Positions 6,153 to 8,762 of a DNA stretch of 8,762 nucleotides are shown here, in pieces. The notes under the pieces were generated by a model. It ran no database searches and was not told where the DNA came from. It saw only the letters and a list, made by a program, of their open reading frames with translations. The stretch is taken from positions 1-8,762 of the forward strand of contig JAZNOR010000033.1 of NCBI GenBank assembly GCA_045589235.1. The letters are read 5' to 3'. The stretch's first letter is position 1. Each line of letters opens with the position of its first letter. A program made the translations under genes and the position numbers. Source of the DNA: RGIG7332 sp045589235. Its GTDB lineage: Bacteria > Bacillota > Clostridia > Oscillospirales > JAAYXM01.

Positions 6153-6179
6153 GGCGGAGAAGGCGGGATTCTACCCGCG
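6152..6179 (-). pseudogene. Remnant of a tRNA 3' end (T arm, acceptor strand and CCA only)
   Basis: Read on the minus strand, a T stem GCGGG/CCCGC (6174-6178 with 6163-6167) is followed by CTTCTCC, G and CCA. The last 11 bases are identical to the 3' end of the tRNA-Ser at 6300-6388. The T loop is damaged (TAGAAT, six bases, instead of TTCGAAT). No matching 5' acceptor strand GGAGAAG, D arm or anticodon arm is found in the next 100 bases. It is therefore not a working tRNA gene by sequence. It may be the scar of a duplicated tRNA gene or an attachment-site remnant. Confidence 0.65.
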
Positions 6180-6183
6180 GACT

Positions 6184-6257
6184 AAAAACCTGTCACTGAC
6201 AGCCTTTTTGCACTCTGCGGAGTGCCGTCCTGTTCGAACCCTCACCTCACCAAAGCA
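6184..6257. repeat. Hairpin cassette fused to the tRNA remnant
   Basis: Two adjacent hairpins lie here. The first has CTGTCA (6190-6195) and TGACAG (6197-6202) around one base, flanked by A5 and T5, so it looks like a bidirectional terminator. The second has GCACTC (6210-6215) and GAGTGC (6220-6225) around TGCG. On the minus strand, just upstream of them, lies a T-arm-like GAGGGTTCGAAC (6243-6232) whose expected pairing partner is missing. No protein is convincingly coded. Confidence 0.5.
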
Positions 6258-6300
6258 AAAAGGGAAAACTACCAACCTTTGGCTGGTAGTTTTCCCTTTT
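6257..6300 (-). terminator. Terminator of tRNA-Ser
   Basis: A perfect 17-bp stem (6258-6274 with 6284-6300) encloses a 9-base centre that can add two more pairs. On the minus strand it begins at the final A of the tRNA CCA and ends in TTTTT (6261-6257). Confidence 0.9.
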
Positions 6301-6388
6301 GGCGGAGAAGGTGGGATTCGAACCCACGCGCCCTTTCGGACAAACGGTTTTCAAGACCGCCTCGTTATGACCACTTCGATACTTCTCC
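6300..6388 (-). tRNA. tRNA-Ser (anticodon UGA), CCA encoded
   Basis: The minus strand shows a complete class II tRNA. The acceptor is GGAGAAG/CTTCTCC with G discriminator and encoded CCA (6302-6300). The D stem is TCG/CGA, with GTGGTC in the loop. The anticodon stem GCGGT/ACCGT carries loop CTTGAAA, giving anticodon TGA for UCA serine codons. A long variable arm contains GTCC-GAAA-GGGC. The T arm is GTGGG-TTCGAAT-CCCAC. Total length is 89 bases with CCA. It has its own promoter and an immediately adjacent terminator, so it appears to be transcribed alone. Confidence 0.97.
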
Positions 6389-6435
6389 AAATATTAAATT
6401 CGCACAGCGTTGCATCTACGCATCGCAACAGATAA

Positions 6436-6464
6436 ATTTTAACAGATAACTCAGCTTTTGTCAA
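6436..6464 (-). promoter_or_regulatory. Strong promoter for tRNA-Ser
   Basis: On the minus strand, a perfect -35 TTGACA (6459-6464), a 17-base spacer and -10 TAAAAT (6436-6441). Transcription should start near 6429, giving a 5' pre-tRNA leader of about 40 bases, which includes a small GTTGC/GCAAC hairpin and is presumably removed by RNase P. Confidence 0.85.
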
Positions 6465-6487
6465 GGGTTTTATTAAGAAAAATAAAA

Positions 6488-6525
6488 ACAAAAAAGCAGA
6501 CTTTCTAAAAAGTCTGCTTTTTTGT
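6488..6525. terminator. Bidirectional terminator at the end of the ACT-PFL-tadA operon
   Basis: A 16-bp stem (6488-6503 with 6510-6525), core GCAGACTT, has a 6-base loop and A6/T6 flanks inside the stem. It lies about 110 bases downstream of the tadA stop, on the minus-strand side, and separates that operon from the tRNA promoter. Confidence 0.9.
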
Positions 6526-6634
6526 ACAAATATTAAATAGGAGGGGGGTAATGAAAAACTAAACATCTACTTTCTACAGTTACTAGTATAAATGTTAAAT
6601 GTTAAGAAAAAAAGCATAATTTATTAAATAAATA
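6526..6634. other. AT-rich gene-free stretch with an orphan ribosome site
   Basis: No gene is supported here. The stretch contains an unusually strong plus-strand Shine-Dalgarno-like AGGAGGGGGG (6539-6548), followed by ATG AAA AAC TAA (6551-6562), a three-codon frame. AAATATTAAAT occurs at 6528-6538 and 6630-6640, and again at 6389-6399 beside the tRNA. The rest is A/T-rich 3' untranslated sequence of tadA. Confidence 0.5.
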
Positions 6635-7090
6635 TTAAATATCACGTTTTTTTCGCAAATTTCTAAAAAATGTGCTAAGTTTTTCACTTGCTTCCTCACA
6701 TAAAACTCCTGAAATTATCTCAGGCTTGTGGTTATACGGTAGCTCAAAAAGGTTTACAACTGAACCGAGCGACCCAGCTTTCGGATCAGATGCGCCGAAA
6801 ATTACGCGATCGATGCGAGAGTTTATAATTGCACCTGCGCACATCGGGCACGGCTCAAGTGTTACGTATAAATCACAGCCGAAAAGGCGCCAACCGCCGA
6901 GATTTTTGCAGGCATCTTTTATTGCCAGAATTTCGGCATGCGCAAGAGCATCGCGGTCGATTTCACGACGATTATACCCACGACCGACAATTTCATTATT
7001 TTTAACAATAACACAACCAATCGGAGCTTCGCCAATTTTTGCCGCTTCATCGGCAAGGCTTAGAGCCTCGCGCATAAATTTCTCATCCAT
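6635..7090 (-). CDS. tadA: tRNA-specific adenosine deaminase TadA
   Basis: A zinc-dependent cytoplasmic enzyme that converts A34 to inosine in the wobble position of tRNA-Arg(ACG), allowing it to read CGU, CGC and CGA. The 151 residues match the family length. The catalytic HAE is at 51-53 (His51 zinc ligand, Glu53 proton shuttle), and PCPMCAGA supplies zinc ligands Cys81 and Cys84. The IGCVIV core strand and an Asn at 40 also fit. ATG 7088-7090 has GAGGA about seven bases upstream, inside the end of the preceding gene. It lies two bases after that gene's TGA (7093-7095), so translation is probably coupled. It is the last gene of the three-gene minus-strand unit, which ends at the terminator 6488-6525. 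A general cytidine/deoxycytidylate deaminase is less likely, given the motif and length. Confidence 0.95.
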   Translation of the reverse strand: MDEKFMREALSLADEAAKIGEAPIGCVIVKNNEIVGRGYNRREIDRDALAHAEILAIKDACKNLGGWRLFGCDLYVTLEPCPMCAGAIINSRIDRVIFGASDPKAGSLGSVVNLFELPYNHKPEIISGVLCEEASEKLSTFFRNLRKKRDI

Positions 7091-7092
7091 AA

Positions 7093-8451
7093 TCAGTTCC
7101 TCTGACTGTGAATCGGTGCCGGAATTCTGCCGCCGCGTGAAATGAACTTAAGCGGGGAATTTGTGTTAATATTCATAACAGGTGCTGAGCCTAAAAGACC
7201 GCCGTAATTAACCTCGTCGCCAACATTTTTGCCGACCGCAGGAATAACGCGTACAGCAGTTGTTTTATTATTTACTACACCAATTGAAATTTCATCGGCA
7301 ATAATTGCAGAAATAACATCAGCCGGTGTATCGCCAGGAATTGCAATCATATCAAGACCAACAGAGCAAACAGCAGTCATTGCTTCAAGCTTATCAAATG
7401 AGAGTGATCCGGCTCTGACGGCATCAATCATACCAGCATCTTCACTTACCGGAATAAATGCACCGGAAAGACCTCCAACGTGTGCACTTGCCATGACGCC
7501 ACCTTTTTTAACAGCGTCATTTAAAAGTGCAAGTGCTGCGGTAGTACCGTGTGAGCCAACCTGTGAAAGGCCCATTTCCTCTAAAATATGAGCAACAGAG
7601 TCGCCAATTGCAGGGGTTGGGGCTAAAGATAAGTCAACAATTCCGAATGGTACGTTTAAACGCTTTGACGCTTCTCTGGCAACGAGCTGACCCATACGGG
7701 TGATTTTAAACGCGGTGCGCTTAACAATTTCAGCAAGCTCAGCTAAGTCGCAATCACCTGCGCGGCGGATTGCCTTATGTACAACACCAGGACCTGATAC
7801 ACCGACATTTATAACACATTCACCCTCACCAACACCGTGGAAGGCGCCTGCCATAAACGGATTATCCTCGGTCGCATTTGAGAACACAACAAACTTGGCA
7901 CAACCTATTGAATCACGGTCTGCAGTAAGCGCTGCCGCCTCTTTAACGATGTGTCCCATACGAGAAACCGCATCCATATTTATACCTGCGCGGGTAGTTG
8001 CAACGTTAACGGACGAACAAACAAAGTCAGTTGTTGCAAGTGCTTCGGGAATGGAATCAATTAAATTTGTGTCACCACGCGTAAACCCCTTGTGAACCAG
8101 AGCACCGTATCCTCCGATAAAATTAACGCCTATTTCCTTTGCTGCGCGGTCAAGCGCTTTTGCAATTTTGGTAACATCTGCACTGTCACACGAGTCTGCC
8201 AACATTGATATTGGCGTTACGGAAACACGTTTATTGATAATTGGAATACCGTATTCACACTCGATTGCCTCACCTGTCTTAACAAGGTCCTTTGCGCAGC
8301 GGACAATTTTGTTATAAACCTTGTCTGCACATACATCAATATCGGAAGAGCAACAGTCGCGGAGAGAGATACCCATTGTAATTGTGCGGATATCAAGATG
8401 TTCCTCCTCAATCATTTTAATTGTCTCAACTATATCAAATGAATTTAACAT
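7093..8451 (-). CDS. PFL-like protein of the UPF0210 (DUF711) family
   Basis: A conserved cytoplasmic protein of 452 residues, related by fold to pyruvate formate-lyase/ribonucleotide reductase-type barrels. No reaction has been established for it. Family-like glycine-rich blocks are visible: FIGGYGALVHKGFTRGD (111-127), SSVNVATTRAGINMDAV (146-162), MAGAFHGVGEGECVINVGVSGPG (200-222), SHGTTAALALLNDAVKKGG (300-318) and YGGLLGSAPVMNIN (416-429). I see no C-terminal RVSGY-type glycyl-radical motif, so glycyl-radical chemistry like true PFL is unlikely. ATG 8449-8451 has GAGGT (8458-8462) six bases upstream. It sits 12 bases after the ACT-domain gene and 2 bases before tadA. The pairing with an ACT-domain protein recurs widely in Firmicutes and suggests that the small protein regulates or senses a ligand for this one. 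Confidence 0.9.
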   Translation of the reverse strand: MLNSFDIVETIKMIEEEHLDIRTITMGISLRDCCSSDIDVCADKVYNKIVRCAKDLVKTGEAIECEYGIPIINKRVSVTPISMLADSCDSADVTKIAKALDRAAKEIGVNFIGGYGALVHKGFTRGDTNLIDSIPEALATTDFVCSSVNVATTRAGINMDAVSRMGHIVKEAAALTADRDSIGCAKFVVFSNATEDNPFMAGAFHGVGEGECVINVGVSGPGVVHKAIRRAGDCDLAELAEIVKRTAFKITRMGQLVAREASKRLNVPFGIVDLSLAPTPAIGDSVAHILEEMGLSQVGSHGTTAALALLNDAVKKGGVMASAHVGGLSGAFIPVSEDAGMIDAVRAGSLSFDKLEAMTAVCSVGLDMIAIPGDTPADVISAIIADEISIGVVNNKTTAVRVIPAVGKNVGDEVNYGGLLGSAPVMNINTNSPLKFISRGGRIPAPIHSQRN

Positions 8452-8463
8452 AAAATTACCTCA

Positions 8464-8733
8464 CTAAATTCTGTGCATTGAGTTAAAAACATCTTCGTGC
8501 ATGGTATGTATTTTAAGCCCCATATCCGTGCCAAGTTTATCAAGCTCAGCTACGAGTGCAGAGAAATCAACTTTACTCTTTGAAATGTCAACAAGCATAA
8601 CCATTACGAACAAATCGCCGAGGACGCTCTGGGTGATATCCAGAACGTTTATATCATGAGTTGAAAGTACTGCTGAAATTTTTGCGATGATACCAACGGT
8701 ATCCTTACCGATAACACTTATTACTGTACGCAT
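8464..8733 (-). CDS. ACT-domain protein (UPF0237 type)
   Basis: A stand-alone 89-residue ACT-domain protein, probably a small-molecule (often amino-acid) sensor acting as a dimer in the cytoplasm. The ACT pattern is clear: MRTVISVIGKDTVGIIAKIS (beta1 with the GKDxxGI turn and alpha1, 1-20), then the DINVLDITQSVLGDLFVMVMLVD strands (27-49) and a second helix with a strand. Residues 1-89 make one complete domain and nothing else. ATG 8731-8733 has AGGAG (8742-8746) eight bases upstream. It is the first visible gene of the unit with the PFL-like gene and tadA; the promoter lies at or beyond the right edge. GcvR-type regulators have two such domains, so this is not a full GcvR. The ligand is unknown. 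Confidence 0.9.
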   Translation of the reverse strand: MRTVISVIGKDTVGIIAKISAVLSTHDINVLDITQSVLGDLFVMVMLVDISKSKVDFSALVAELDKLGTDMGLKIHTMHEDVFNSMHRI

Positions 8734-8762
8734 AGCTTTTGCTCCTTAAACAATTTTGTTAT
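8734..8762 (-). promoter_or_regulatory. Leader of the ACT-PFL-tadA operon at the window edge
   Basis: The ribosome site AGGAG (8742-8746) is followed upstream by a short inverted repeat AACAA-TT-TTGTT. The sequence ends before any promoter can be judged. Confidence 0.3.

Noticed and set aside
6151..6449. Open reading frames across the tRNA-Ser and remnant region on the plus strand (products containing GGEGGIRTHAPF or RRWDSNPRAL)
   Set aside because: These are antisense readings of the tRNA T arm, a familiar source of spurious predicted proteins. They have no ribosome site and overlap a clear tRNA and terminator.
7229..8095. Long plus-strand frames opposite the PFL-like gene (120 and 131 codons)
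   Set aside because: They are shadows of a well-conserved minus-strand gene, with low-complexity Ser/Thr/Ala/Pro translations and no ribosome sites.
1..8762. CRISPR array, insertion sequence, phage genes, toxin-antitoxin or defence cluster
   Set aside because: I looked on both strands. There are no regularly spaced repeats, transposase or integrase motifs, or small paired ORFs with such features.

Overview
The window looks like chromosomal DNA from a low-to-moderate GC Firmicute, most likely a gut Clostridia/Oscillospirales-type organism. Reasons: strong AGGAGG-type ribosome sites, TTG and GTG starts, compact hairpin terminators with A/T flanks, a tRNA gene with encoded CCA, and families common in that group (YibE/F membrane protein, AEC permease, ThiT, CDF exporter with a divergent TetR regulator, and an ACT/PFL-like pair). 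The host assignment is inference. I see no phage, insertion sequence, CRISPR array or defence system.

Left part (1-2755): the last codons of a plus-strand gene with an acidic, glycine-rich tail end at a strong hairpin terminator. A spacer with three alternating inverted-repeat arms follows, then a minus-strand PfkB-family sugar kinase. A compact divergent promoter region (1463-1527) drives that kinase leftwards and a YibE/F-type membrane protein rightwards.

Middle (2728-5396): three minus-strand membrane transport genes, each apparently its own unit. They are a ThiT thiamine S-component, an AEC-family permease and a CDF zinc exporter with a His-rich tail. Regulatory parts are tightly packed. 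The thiT stop codon sits in the loop of the terminator shared with yibE/F. The thiT promoter -35 lies inside the terminator of the AEC gene, and no room is left for a TPP riboswitch. Start codons for thiT (TTG 3342), AEC (GTG 4381), CDF (ATG 5396) and tetR (ATG 5566) are reassigned from Shine-Dalgarno position.

The zinc exporter is divergent from a TetR regulator rich in His/Cys. A 25-bp palindrome overlaps the exporter promoter, with a second half site in front of the regulator. This matches the czcD/sczA logic known from streptococci.

Right part (6112-8762): downstream of tetR is a small tRNA region with a functional-looking tRNA-Ser(UGA) on the minus strand, its promoter and terminator, and a remnant consisting of a second tRNA 3' end fused to a hairpin cassette. 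A minus-strand operon follows: ACT-domain protein (UPF0237 type), PFL-like protein (UPF0210/DUF711) and tadA, the tRNA adenosine deaminase. It ends at a strong terminator after a gene-free, AT-rich 110-base stretch.

Most of the window is ordinary core/accessory metabolism. The items most worth a second look are the tRNA remnant with its cassette, the metal-regulation module, the nested terminator/promoter structure around thiT and the three-arm structure behind the sugar kinase.
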